Positions 51,490-60,438 of a stretch of DNA of 64,000 bases are shown one piece after another. The stretch comes from Henriciella mobilis (lineage in GTDB: Bacteria > Pseudomonadota > Alphaproteobacteria > Caulobacterales > Hyphomonadaceae): the NCBI RefSeq assembly GCF_003576315.1, contig NZ_QWFZ01000017.1:1-64000 (forward strand), written 5' to 3'. The notes below the pieces were generated by a model that did no database searches, was not told where the DNA came from, and saw nothing but the letters and a program-made list of their open reading frames with translations. The position numbers and the translations under genes are program-made. Numbering within the stretch: position 1 is the first letter of the stretch; every line of letters starts with the position of its first letter.

Positions 51490-52413
51490 TCAGTTCACAT
51501 CCGCGCGGGCCTCTTCCGGCACATGCTTGCCGAGGAAGGGGACGATCCGGTTGAGCAGGACAGGCACCATCTTCTCCGGCAGGTCATGGCCCCATTTCTC
51601 GATGATCTCGATCTCGGCGCCGGGGATGCGCTCGGCAATGTCCTGGCCGGCGGCGGGACGAATCAGGGGGTCTTGCGCGCCGTGCAGGACGAGGGTGGGG
51701 TGCGAGACGCCGGCCAGCCGTTCGTGCCAGCGCGGCTGGGCGAGGATGGCGGCATATTGCCGGGCAACGCCCATCGGCCGGTCGGAGCGCTCGAACGCCC
51801 GGATGGCCATGGCTTTCACGGCCTCATCGGAATTGCGGACGGTTTCATGCGAGCCGATGACCCGGCGCGACTGAGCGGCAAGATCGCCGATGGCGTCGGC
51901 GTTGCGCACCTCCGGAACGGCTGTCAGCGCCTGCTGTGCTTCGGGCGTGGCTGGCGGAAGGGCCGGATCGCCTGACGTCGTCATGACGGGGATGAGGGTG
52001 CGCACGCGCTCTGGATGGTTGAGCGCCATCAGCTGGACAATCATGCCGCCCATGGAAAAGCCCATGACATCTGCCTTGTTGGCGCCGAGCGCCTGGACCA
52101 GTCCGGCCGCGTCGGCGGCCATGTCGTTGAGGATGTAGGGCACCTTCTCATGCATTGGCTCGCCGGCCATGACGCCCTTGACGATGTCGCGCGGGGCTGG
52201 CGGCACCTCATTGGTGAACTCGGTCGACAGGCCGATGTCGCGATTGTCGAAGATCACCACGCGGCGCCCGGCCTCCGCAAGGCCTTGCTTGAAGGCGTCC
52301 GGCCAGGTGATCATCTGCCCGGAAAAGCCGGAAACCAGCAGCAGCATCGGGTCGTCCGGCTTGCCGTATTCCTCGTATTCGATCTCGATTCCGTTGGCTT
52401 CGATGCGCGGCAT
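51490..52413 (-). CDS. Alpha/beta hydrolase
   Basis: This 307-residue hydrolase has nucleophile Ser in VMGFSMGGMIVQ, acid Asp in LHGAQDPLIRP and His in EKWGHDLPEKM. The oxyanion region LLVSGFSGQMITWPDAF and the FDNRDIGLST segment place it with a well-populated group of esterase/aclacinomycin-methylesterase-like proteins. No signal peptide. It is the first gene of a two-gene unit with the enoyl-CoA hydratase. The upstream 169 bases (52414-52582) are AT-rich. Confidence 0.9.
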   Translation of the reverse strand: MPRIEANGIEIEYEEYGKPDDPMLLLVSGFSGQMITWPDAFKQGLAEAGRRVVIFDNRDIGLSTEFTNEVPPAPRDIVKGVMAGEPMHEKVPYILNDMAADAAGLVQALGANKADVMGFSMGGMIVQLMALNHPERVRTLIPVMTTSGDPALPPATPEAQQALTAVPEVRNADAIGDLAAQSRRVIGSHETVRNSDEAVKAMAIRAFERSDRPMGVARQYAAILAQPRWHERLAGVSHPTLVLHGAQDPLIRPAAGQDIAERIPGAEIEIIEKWGHDLPEKMVPVLLNRIVPFLGKHVPEEARADVN

Positions 52414-52582
52414 ATGTCTCTCCCTGTTTGTGCAACAGACTAGGCGTGTCAGCACAAAGCTCAAGCGCTCCAAGTGTGAGGCTATGTTCGGACGGAGACC
52501 TTGTTAGTCGTATTTCTGGATTAGGCGGATCCACACTCGCTCACTTGCCGAGCGATGTATGTGATCAGTTCGCGGAATTGGA

Positions 52583-53317
52583 TTACGTTTTTTGCGCTCT
52601 CTGTAGCATTTCCTGAAACTTCTGCGCCTGCCGCTTTGGTTGCTCTTGAGCGCCCAATTCGACGGCGTCCCAGAATTTATCGAATTTCCGTAGATATTGG
52701 CTCTCCAACTCATCCACGACCAACGTGGAATGTTGCAGCACCAAATACAATGCAGCGATTACTTTGCCGGCTGCGGTCAAAGCATCTTCAACATCTGAGA
52801 CCTTCGGTACGTCTGCTTTCGATTTGAGGGAATGAGCGAGCACCTTGTTTCGGTGACTTCTGATCGTTTTCAGGCTACGTGATGCGATAAATTCATCAAT
52901 AAGTGTCAAAGTATAGATAAATTGGCCACAATATCGCAGCAACTCGACTTGACACGAGCGACCATGAATCAAATTGCCTGGATCAGCGAAGAATGCCTCG
53001 GCATTCTCCAGAAAAAGGTTGCGATGCTTTTCCATGTCCCGGCGCAACAGGCAAATGTTCAGCCGGTCGTCAGATACACTGTCTGTCAATCTACATATAG
53101 AAAGAATGCAATCACTAATTGACAGATTTTGAATAGCGTTGAACGAGAAACCAAGGTTCGCTTTGTTCACGATTTCATGGAGTGATCTTTTGGGGCTATC
53201 GAAAGGCCCATTGCTTGAAATGAACAGTGACCAGCTTTGGCGTGCTCTATAAAAATCACTGGCGCTTTGTTTCAGCGCTTTTTCTGTGCGCGTTTCCAGA
53301 GCTTGCTTTTGGGTCAT
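52583..53317 (-). CDS. HEPN-like protein of unknown function (AbiU2-type motif), AT-rich
   Basis: This 244-residue, mostly helical protein contains IRSHRNKVLAHSLKSK (about residue 150), an Arg-x5-His motif as in HEPN RNases and AbiU2-like abortive-infection proteins. No membrane segment or signal is present. The gene is visibly AT-rich with unlike codon choice compared with its neighbours on both sides, a sign of recent transfer. No nucleotidyltransferase (MNT) antitoxin gene is adjacent. A role in phage defence or as an RNase is inferred from motif and context, not shown. Confidence 0.6.
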   Translation of the reverse strand: MTQKQALETRTEKALKQSASDFYRARQSWSLFISSNGPFDSPKRSLHEIVNKANLGFSFNAIQNLSISDCILSICRLTDSVSDDRLNICLLRRDMEKHRNLFLENAEAFFADPGNLIHGRSCQVELLRYCGQFIYTLTLIDEFIASRSLKTIRSHRNKVLAHSLKSKADVPKVSDVEDALTAAGKVIAALYLVLQHSTLVVDELESQYLRKFDKFWDAVELGAQEQPKRQAQKFQEMLQRAQKT

Positions 53318-53324
53318 CTACCTA

Positions 53325-54506
53325 TTACCGGCTCAGCTCTTTCATCGCCTCTTCGAGGCCCTTGATGGTCAGCTCGAACATGCGTCCCGGTCCGATCAGC
53401 TCGTTGATGAGCTTGATCGAGCCGGTGTACTCCCAGGCGCCGGACTTGACCGGGTTCAGCCAGACAAGGTTCGGGAATTGCTGCACGATGCGCTGGATCC
53501 AGACACCGCCGGCTTCCTCGTTCCAGTGCTCGACCGAGCCGCCCGCATAGGTGATCTCATACGGGCTCATCGTGGCGTCGCCGACAATGATGACCTTGTA
53601 GTCCGAGGGGTATTTGTGCAGCACGTCCCAGGTCGGGATGCGCTCGTTCATGCGGCGGCGATTGTCCTTCCAGAGGCCTTCATACGGGCAGTTGTGGAAG
53701 TAGAAATATTCGAGGTTCTTGATCTCCGAACGCGCGGCCGAGAACAGCTCTTCCATGACCTTGACGTGCGGGTCCATCGAGCCGCCGACATCCATCAGCA
53801 GCAGCACCGAGACCGTGTTGCGCTTTTCCGGGCGCATCTCGATGTCGAGATAGCCCTGCTTGGCGGTGTTGCGGATGGTGGCATCGAGGTCGAGTTCCTC
53901 GTCGGCGCCCTCGCGCGCCCATTTGCGCAGCCGCTTCATCGCGACCTTGATGTTGCGCGTGCCCAGCTCGACGCTGTCATCGTAATTCTTGAATTCGCGC
54001 TTGTCCCAGACTTTTACGGCCCGGCGGTGGCGGGACTTTTCCTGCCCGATGCGCACGCCTTCGGGATTGTAGCCATTCGCGCCGAAGGGCGAGGTGCCGC
54101 CCGTACCGATCCATTTGTTGCCGCCCTCATGGCGCTTCTTCTGCTCTTCGAGGCGCTCTTTCAGCGTCTCCATCAGCTTCTCGAAGCCGCCCATCGCCTC
54201 GATCTCGTCCATCTCCTCCTTGGTGAGGAATTTCTCCGACATCTTGCGCAGCCACTCTTCCGGCAGGTCCTGCACGTCGACGGCGTCCTGCATGGTGTCG
54301 AGGCCCTTGAAGACGTGGGAGAAGACGCGGTCGAACTTGTCGAGGTTGCGCTCATCCTTCACCAGCGCGGCGCGGGAGAGATAGTAGAAGTCCTCGACGT
54401 CCATGCCGATGACATCCTTGTCCATCGCCTCGAGCAGTGTGAGGTATTCCTTGAGCGTGACGGGCACTTTCTGCTGACGCAGCTCGTTGAAGAATTTCAT
54501 GAACAT
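53325..54506 (-). CDS. VWA domain-containing CoxE-like protein
   Basis: This 393-residue protein of the CoxE/YehP-like VWA group begins MFMKFFNELRQQKVPVTLKEYL, has a long charged helical middle, and a C-terminal VWA domain with metal site LLMDVGGSMDPH and VGDATMSPYEIT. Such proteins usually work with a MoxR AAA+ ATPase in metal insertion or protein maturation. No MoxR gene is next to it here. A second start codon two residues in (MKFF) is possible. GC-rich, unlike its two neighbours. Confidence 0.9.
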   Translation of the reverse strand: MFMKFFNELRQQKVPVTLKEYLTLLEAMDKDVIGMDVEDFYYLSRAALVKDERNLDKFDRVFSHVFKGLDTMQDAVDVQDLPEEWLRKMSEKFLTKEEMDEIEAMGGFEKLMETLKERLEEQKKRHEGGNKWIGTGGTSPFGANGYNPEGVRIGQEKSRHRRAVKVWDKREFKNYDDSVELGTRNIKVAMKRLRKWAREGADEELDLDATIRNTAKQGYLDIEMRPEKRNTVSVLLLMDVGGSMDPHVKVMEELFSAARSEIKNLEYFYFHNCPYEGLWKDNRRRMNERIPTWDVLHKYPSDYKVIIVGDATMSPYEITYAGGSVEHWNEEAGGVWIQRIVQQFPNLVWLNPVKSGAWEYTGSIKLINELIGPGRMFELTIKGLEEAMKELSR

Positions 54507-54599
54507 GGGCGGCGGCTCTCCATTCTCTGTGTCAGACAGTAGCGCGCGTCAGCCCTATGTCCAAGGGCTGACGCGGCGCAAGAGGGCGCGTGCTCTCGA

Positions 54600-55646
54600 C
54601 TAATCAGCTGCCCTATTCACCAAATCTTGGGCCAATTCCAGTCTTTCGTCGAAAAGCGCCCACCTAGTGTCTTCCAATACCACTATTTTCTGATCCAATT
54701 TCTCAATTTCATCGCTGGGAAAAGGATCCGGCATTGTTTCGTAAAGTGTTAGTTGGCGTCGATATTTGTCGGCGATATCCTGTTCAGTTGACCAAGCCTG
54801 CGAAAATGAATCGTTCAGTTGCAAAACCAGATCAATCAGCTCTCGTTCTTGAGCCGTAGCACCAAGGCTCAGGTGGCTGTATTCGGATTTCATTTCTTCG
54901 TTTGCGGCCAAGCCAGCGGCTTTAGTATTCTGAAAGTTGTCCAGTTCAGCCTTAGATCGATCAATCAGCTGAAAGTAGCGGTCTACATCATCGTCGGAGC
55001 CGTAGTAAAATATGTGATCGAGTTCAAACAAGTTTGCGAACACGTTACTCTGGTGCTCCCAAGAACGAAGAATAAAAACATTCGGATGTTCTTCACCCAA
55101 CATCGCAATATCCCCTCGCAGGGATAGGTTTGAGAGTTGGGTCACAATCCTAATCTTGTCGACCATGATCTCCGAATAGTACGCCTCAGTTTCAGCATCG
55201 AGAGACGGAGCACTTATGAAGAAATCATTGGTCGTATCGAACAGCGCCTCCAGCTGGCGAAACATGCCATCGAGTTCAGTTTCATACTGTTCAATTCTTG
55301 TTGCCCAACTAGATTCGCCATATTCTCGATTGACGATTTCACGTACTTGGCTTTTTGCGAAGCGCAGATTGCTCTTAAGTTTATCGCGCTTTCTAGTTAC
55401 TTCGCTGAGGTAGGTGGACTTGGTAATCTCTCCTTGGTCAAGCGACACAAGAAGCGGAAGCAGCTCCTCCAACTCGTTAACAGTTGGAATTAGTTCATTC
55501 CAAACATCATTTATTTCAACAAATGCGCCAATTATTTTTTGTTGTTCGTTCGGATCAGATGGAAAACTCTGTCCCGAAGCCGGTGAACAAATTAGCAATG
55601 CTGAGGATATAACCAAAGCTGAGGCTCTTCGCACAAAACGAACCAT
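54600..55646 (-). CDS. Secreted protein of unknown function, AT-rich
   Basis: This 348-residue protein has a signal peptide (MVRFVRRASALVISSALLIC, then SPASGQS), followed by an all-helical region with predicted coiled coils (EELLPLLVSLDQGEITKS; KLDQKIVVLEDTRWALFDER). Cysteine in the signal end may be a lipobox-like site (ICSP), but position 20 is atypical. The gene is AT-rich and its codons differ from surrounding genes, as at 52583, indicating transfer. No family recognised. Confidence 0.6.
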   Translation of the reverse strand: MVRFVRRASALVISSALLICSPASGQSFPSDPNEQQKIIGAFVEINDVWNELIPTVNELEELLPLLVSLDQGEITKSTYLSEVTRKRDKLKSNLRFAKSQVREIVNREYGESSWATRIEQYETELDGMFRQLEALFDTTNDFFISAPSLDAETEAYYSEIMVDKIRIVTQLSNLSLRGDIAMLGEEHPNVFILRSWEHQSNVFANLFELDHIFYYGSDDDVDRYFQLIDRSKAELDNFQNTKAAGLAANEEMKSEYSHLSLGATAQERELIDLVLQLNDSFSQAWSTEQDIADKYRRQLTLYETMPDPFPSDEIEKLDQKIVVLEDTRWALFDERLELAQDLVNRAAD

Positions 55647-55713
55647 TGAGAACTCCTGACCTTTCGATCAGCCTACACTCTTAGGTTGCAACATCAACTG
55701 GTGGATACGAAAC

Positions 55714-56217
55714 CTAGTAGCGGTTCTTGATCAGCATCACCGCGCGGATTGCCTTCACCATTTCCGGCTCGAGGTGCATGTATTCCTCGATCTGCTTGAG
55801 GAAGGTTTCCTCGCCCTCGCGCAGCTGGCGGTCGGCCAGGACGATGTCGACGCAGTGGGCATAGACCGACAGGCGCATGTCGGCCGGCAGGGTGAGACAG
55901 GCTTCTCGCAGGCCTTCGTTCCGCTCGCCCATGCGCTCGTTCACCGTCTGGTTCACCGCGGCCATCTGCTGTGGGCTCAGCCGCTTCATCGTGCGTGAGC
56001 GTTTGACCAGCGCAGCGATCTCCTCGCGTTCCTCCGGGGCGATGCTGCCGTCGGAGAAGGCCGCTTCCAGCAGCAGGCACAAGAACGCCTCGGGGATCGT
56101 CCAGTCGGACTCGCCGCTCTCGTTGAACTCCTGCTCGAGCTTTTCGATATCGGGAAAGGCATTGCTGCCGGACTCGATCTCTTCGGCTTTGTCGAAGAGC
56201 ATTTTGACATCACTCAT
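55714..56217 (-). CDS. TerB-like helical protein
   Basis: This 167-residue protein is of the TerB/tellurite-resistance-B fold: IPEAFLCLLLEAAFSDGSIAPEEREEIAALVKR and YAHCVDIVLADRQLREGEETFLKQI, each with Asp/Glu pairs suited to metal binding, as in the TerB repeat. Stand-alone TerB proteins occur near stress and envelope genes. It is 12 bases after the coiled-coil membrane gene, so 58929-55714 probably forms one transcript. Confidence 0.85.
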   Translation of the reverse strand: MSDVKMLFDKAEEIESGSNAFPDIEKLEQEFNESGESDWTIPEAFLCLLLEAAFSDGSIAPEEREEIAALVKRSRTMKRLSPQQMAAVNQTVNERMGERNEGLREACLTLPADMRLSVYAHCVDIVLADRQLREGEETFLKQIEEYMHLEPEMVKAIRAVMLIKNRY

Positions 56218-56229
56218 GGCTCTGTTTCC

Positions 56230-56862
56230 TCAGCAATTTTCCGGGTCCGAACAAGGCGGTGGCGGATTGCGGGCTGGCCAGGAGGCGACCCATTCCACCC
56301 GGTCTTCAAGGACCTTGAGATAGGCTTCGAGTTCGTCTTCCACGCGGGACACCCAGTCGGTATCGTTTTCCGGCTCCGGGATTTCGCGGGCGCTCGCCGG
56401 CATGCGCTGGCGTTCCGGCTGGGCGATCAGGCGTTCTATCTCGGCCTTCTGCTCGGCAATCTGCTGTTCCAGTTCGGCCAGTCTACCATAAGACCCGAAA
56501 TTCGCGACCTGGGCTTCGAGCGCGGCGATCTTTTCCTCATAGCTGGCGATCTGCTCCTGCTCCTGGTTCTCTTCGAACTCCTTGATCATGCCGGCCAGCC
56601 GGGCATTTTCTTCCTGCAGCGCGGCGATCTGCGAATTCGTCGTGCCCCCGCCGCCACCGCCGCTCGACGAGGATGCGAACCAGACGATGCCGCCGGCCAC
56701 CGCGGCGGCGATGAAGGCGACGATGATCACACCGATCGCGGAAATCCCTCCGCCGGATGGCCCGCCATTATTGTGATGACCGGGCGGTTCCTGAACGGGT
56801 GTTGGAAACAGTGTGCGGTCTTCGTAAAGCGCCGGCGTGTGTCCGGGCGGCTGATTAGACAT
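56230..56862 (-). CDS. Membrane-anchored coiled-coil protein
   Basis: This 210-residue protein has a Pro/Gly/His-rich N-terminus, one membrane helix (about 40-61: GISAIGVIIVAFIAAAVAGG), a Ser/Gly linker, and a Glu/Gln-rich coiled coil (about 78-145: LQEENARLAGMIKEFEENQE). The C-terminus contains WVSRVEDELEAYLKVLED and a few cysteines. It lies between the TPR gene (75 bases upstream) and the TerB gene. Likely a bitopic periplasmic-facing scaffold; no family assignment. Confidence 0.7.
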   Translation of the reverse strand: MSNQPPGHTPALYEDRTLFPTPVQEPPGHHNNGGPSGGGISAIGVIIVAFIAAAVAGGIVWFASSSSGGGGGGTTNSQIAALQEENARLAGMIKEFEENQEQEQIASYEEKIAALEAQVANFGSYGRLAELEQQIAEQKAEIERLIAQPERQRMPASAREIPEPENDTDWVSRVEDELEAYLKVLEDRVEWVASWPARNPPPPCSDPENC

Positions 56863-56937
56863 GGTCCCCTCCTGCTGAGCCTGAAGCTGTGACTCTCTGC
56901 ATTCTGATCGTCGCGTAAATGGGTTTCAACCGGCGCC

Positions 56938-58929
56938 TCAGGTGCATAGTCGTGACCTGTAGAAATCGAGGAAGTCACGCGCGGCCGAATAGTCGGTGGA
57001 CGTGATGCCATTGGCTTCGGGCAGGTAGAATGTGTAGTTGCCGCCGCAGGCTAGCGTCGCCTCCTTCAGGTAAAGGAGGATGGCGCGGGTCTTCACCGGC
57101 GGCAGGCTGTCCTCAAGCGGCCAGTCATAATCGGTGATGTGATCAGGACCGGTCACGTCGAGCGCGCGGTTGATATGGTCGCGCGCCGTGCGGCGGATCT
57201 GGGCGGCCGTGCTCGCGCCGGCATACTGCGCGCGGCGCATGTCGAACATGGCCTGCAGGAGAAGGCTGCCCGTGCTGGCCCCGAGGTCGCAGGTGCGGGC
57301 GTTGCGGCTGGCCGTCACGCTGGACCCGCCGCGATAGATCCGGGCAATGCAAAGCTCGCGCGGATAGTCCGGATTGGCCTTGTCGAGGTCGGCGGCCCGT
57401 TCGATATAGCCGATCGCCTGTTCGAGGTTCCCGCCGGGACGCGACGCACCGAGACGCGCCAGGGCGCCATAGGCTTCGGCTTTCAGCAGGTCGCTGCCTG
57501 TGGTCGAGGGTTGCACGACGCGCTTGAAGCCGGTCTCGGCGCCGTTCCAGTTCTCGTGCGCCATGTCGTGACGCGCCAGCTCCATATTGGCTTCGCCAGA
57601 AGCAGGCGCGGCATTCACGGCCTGCTGCAGCAGCGCCCGGACATCGCCCGGCCCGTAAATCGACATGCGCTCGCGGACATCGGCCTGTTCGAGCAGGGCC
57701 GCAGACAGCGCCTCGCCGGAGGCATTCTCCGATTGCAGGCGGGAGATACCGCGCGCGAAATTCTCGTCGGCACATTGCCAGTCGCGGCTCGCCTTGCACG
57801 AGCGGGCGAGCACAAGGAACGTCTCGGCGGAATCGGCGAGCTGGGCGGCCGCCTGATAGTCGGCAATCGCAGCCTGGGCGGATGTGCCGTTGAGGCTGGC
57901 GATGCGGCTGCGCGCGGCACCGCGGCCCATATAGGCCGCTGCTTTCTGGCTGGCCTGCGTGCTGAGCGCGAGGGCGTCGGAAAAGGCATTTTCGGCCCGG
58001 CCGAGCTGTGCGAGGTCGTTCGCCGCCGTGCCGCCGTCGAGATAGATCTGGCCAAGCCCGAGGGGGGCCTCGGCATTCGTCGGATCGGCATCGCGCGCGA
58101 GGTTGAAGTAGCGGATCGCCTGCACGACATCCGCCGCGCCGCCACGCTCAAGCGCGTCATGGGCAAGCCGTGTCGTCAGGCCTGCCAGGTTGGCGCGCGC
58201 CGTGGCCGGGGCCGGCCCGGCGAGCGGGCTGCTGGCGACCGTCTGATAGGCTCGGATCGCCGCTTCGCTGTCGCCCGGCCGGTTGCGCGCTTCATAGAGG
58301 TCTCCCAGCGCCAGGTGATAGCGGTCATAAAGCGGCTCGCGGCTGACACTCGCTAGCCGGGCGGCAATCGCCTCACCATCGGCCAGGTGGCCGATCGCCT
58401 TCGACAGGCAGTCGAGCCGGCTCGCGCAACGGTTCGAGAAGGATGATGTCGGTGACTGGGTGTAGGCCTCCGCCAGGCCCCGATAGGCATCTGCAGCCAG
58501 CATCAGCCGCTCCAGCTGGAACTGCCGGCGCTGGGCCAGCCAGTCGCGCTGGTCTTCCTCGGACAGGCCGTTCGGCGGCGTGGTCAGCCAGCGGTCGGAC
58601 GTTGCCAGTTCGTTGAAGGAACGCTCGACCATGTCGGCAGCCGCGGCGCTGTCGCCGAGCACGTCATAGGCGTTGGCGGCGTGATAATAGGACAGCCCGG
58701 CTTCCCGGCCCAAAATGTCTGAATCGTCGGCGCGGTCACGGCACCGCCGCGCAACGTCTTCCGCCGTCCCTGACGGTGCCACCCATTCCGTGCATCCTGC
58801 TGATGCAGTCTGCGTCTGTGCCTGGACCGGCGCGCTCTCGCATGCCGAAAGTGCAATCGCAGACCCCGCCATAACCAGTCCCAGGAACCCGGACCTTGTT
58901 GGAAATCGAACCCTGATCAAAAGCGTCAC
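56938..58929 (-). CDS. TPR-repeat lipoprotein
   Basis: This is a 663-residue, helical-repeat protein. The lipoprotein signal ends GSAIALSAC (lipobox LSAC at about residue 29). TPR-like units recur (NELARHDMAHENWNGAETGF; LKAEAYGALARLGASRPGGN; YIERAADLDKANPDY). The start is uncertain: GTG at 58929 or a TTG at 58920, the latter spaced better from an AGGGG site. Possibly outer-membrane or periplasmic scaffolding with the two genes downstream; this is inference from layout. Confidence 0.78.
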   Translation of the reverse strand: MTLLIRVRFPTRSGFLGLVMAGSAIALSACESAPVQAQTQTASAGCTEWVAPSGTAEDVARRCRDRADDSDILGREAGLSYYHAANAYDVLGDSAAAADMVERSFNELATSDRWLTTPPNGLSEEDQRDWLAQRRQFQLERLMLAADAYRGLAEAYTQSPTSSFSNRCASRLDCLSKAIGHLADGEAIAARLASVSREPLYDRYHLALGDLYEARNRPGDSEAAIRAYQTVASSPLAGPAPATARANLAGLTTRLAHDALERGGAADVVQAIRYFNLARDADPTNAEAPLGLGQIYLDGGTAANDLAQLGRAENAFSDALALSTQASQKAAAYMGRGAARSRIASLNGTSAQAAIADYQAAAQLADSAETFLVLARSCKASRDWQCADENFARGISRLQSENASGEALSAALLEQADVRERMSIYGPGDVRALLQQAVNAAPASGEANMELARHDMAHENWNGAETGFKRVVQPSTTGSDLLKAEAYGALARLGASRPGGNLEQAIGYIERAADLDKANPDYPRELCIARIYRGGSSVTASRNARTCDLGASTGSLLLQAMFDMRRAQYAGASTAAQIRRTARDHINRALDVTGPDHITDYDWPLEDSLPPVKTRAILLYLKEATLACGGNYTFYLPEANGITSTDYSAARDFLDFYRSRLCT

Positions 58930-59240
58930 CCCTGACTATTAACCATAATGGTTGTAACGGGCGGATCGTCCGCAGGTAAAGACGTTACCAAGCCGCAATG
59001 ATCGCATTTTGTCGCGTGAGGGCTCGGAAGGGTTGCTTCTCTGTAGCCTGAAACTGCTGTGATTACAGCAGTTAAGCGGTCTAATTCGATCAGGGAAAGC
59101 CCCTTGAGAATTGTCGAATATTCCGGCCAGTCCGATTGGAAATCCGGGCCCCGCGCACAGAATTCAAGCACAGGCGCGACTGCGCTGGCGGAGCGCGGCG
59201 TTAATCATTGACGCTGCGGTGGATTGTCATGGAAGCGAAA
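58930..59240. promoter_or_regulatory. Intergenic region with a 9-bp perfect inverted repeat
   Basis: This 311-base gap holds AACTGCTGT-gatt-ACAGCAGTT at 59052-59073, a perfect 9-bp palindrome with a 4-base spacer, and a smaller AACCA-taa-TGGTT at 58941-58953 close to the TPR gene. Both could be regulator binding sites for the TPR operon. No gene is seen. Confidence 0.45.
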
Positions 59241-59317
59241 TGGCACACCCGAGAGGATTCGAACCTCTGACCCCCAGATTCGTAGTCTGGTGCTCTATCC
59301 AGCTGAGCTACGGGTGC
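59241..59317 (-). tRNA. tRNA-Arg (anticodon ACG)
   Basis: The minus strand gives a full cloverleaf. The acceptor is GCACCCG with CGGGTGT, the D arm GCTC-AGCTGGATA-GAGC, the anticodon arm CCAGA-CTACGAA-TCTGG with anticodon ACG (A34 becomes inosine), the T arm AGAGG-TTCGAAT-CCTCT, discriminator G and encoded CCA. It reads CGU, CGC and CGA. Confidence 0.97.
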
Positions 59318-59367
59318 TCCGTTTCGAGGGCGGACACATAGCGGCGCGCCGCGCCCGATGCAAGCGC

Positions 59368-60360
59368 TTATGCTGCACTCTTCTGATCTGCCTCATATAC
59401 CCCGCGCGCAATGGCCCGGGCAAGGGTCGAGGCGGCAAGTTCACCGATCCGCGTGAGCTGTATCGGTGTTGGTTCCTCCAGCGCGACGCGGCCGGTGGAG
59501 AGCACGAACAGGGCGTCGCCATCGAAGGGAGCGAAGACGGGGCGGATGGCGCGCGCAAAGCCGGCCAGCGCGATCTGCGAGACCCGCTGCGCCTGCGCCG
59601 GCGTCAGGGCGACATCGGTTGCAATACAGGCAATGGTGGTGTTCTGGCCGGGCTGCGGGTTCATCTTGGCGTCGCCCCATTCCTCCGGATCGCACTCATA
59701 GTCGGCGCCCGGACGGTGCCCGCCAAATTCGCCATTGAGTTCGTAGGGCCAGGCCCAGAAGCTGGTCGTGCCGGGCATGAAGACAGAACCGAAGCAGTTG
59801 ACCCCCGCAATCGCCCCGACGGTAAAGCCGTCATTCGTGCGCAGCGAGGCCGAGCCGAGCCCGCCGGCATGCGCGCCGGCATTGGCGCCGAGGCCGCAGC
59901 CGACATTGCCGAGCGGGAAACTCGCCGCGCGATTCTCGAAGGCTTCCTCGCCGAGCGCGCGATAGGGCGGGGCCTCGCCCCAGGCCTTGTTGCCGCCATT
60001 GGCGAGGTCATAGAGGATCGCAGACGGCACGATCGGCGTCTTGGGCACGCCCGGCAGGTCCTTCAGGCCATAGCCGCGCCCCATCGCGCCAAGCTTTGCC
60101 GTGACCCCGTCAGCGGCGGCGAGGCCGTAGGCGCTGCCGCCCGACAGGACGATCGCGTCGACCTGCTCGACCATGGTGTCGGCGCGCAGGAGGTCTGTCT
60201 CTCGGGTGCCGGGCCCGCCGCCAGCCACCGAACAGGCCGCCGTGGAGGGCTCATCCGCCACGATGACCGTTGTTCCGGTGAGGACGTCCCTGTCCTCGGC
60301 ATTGCCCACGGTCAGGCCGGGGACATCGGTAATCAGGTTTCGCGGTCCGGGTCGTGACAT
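59368..60360 (-). CDS. P1 family peptidase (DmpA/BapA-like aminopeptidase)
   Basis: This 330-residue N-terminal nucleophile enzyme opens NLITDVPGLTVGNAEDRDVL and has SGGSAYGLAAADGV, GNVGCGLGANAGAH and the self-cleavage site in GQNTTIACIATD, where Thr would become the new N-terminal nucleophile. Homologues are D-stereospecific or beta-peptidyl aminopeptidases. The ATG at 60360 is chosen because the family begins there; the frame is open far upstream but antisense to the gamma-glutamyltransferase. No signal peptide. Its promoter lies in a 78-base gap shared with the divergent ggt gene. Confidence 0.9.
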   Translation of the reverse strand: MSRPGPRNLITDVPGLTVGNAEDRDVLTGTTVIVADEPSTAACSVAGGGPGTRETDLLRADTMVEQVDAIVLSGGSAYGLAAADGVTAKLGAMGRGYGLKDLPGVPKTPIVPSAILYDLANGGNKAWGEAPPYRALGEEAFENRAASFPLGNVGCGLGANAGAHAGGLGSASLRTNDGFTVGAIAGVNCFGSVFMPGTTSFWAWPYELNGEFGGHRPGADYECDPEEWGDAKMNPQPGQNTTIACIATDVALTPAQAQRVSQIALAGFARAIRPVFAPFDGDALFVLSTGRVALEEPTPIQLTRIGELAASTLARAIARGVYEADQKSAA

Positions 60361-60438
60361 GTGCAGTAAACCACCTTTACTTTGAGGATTGAATCCGGTC
60401 GGTAGCCTTGAACCACAGAACAGGAACGGCGCCCAAGC

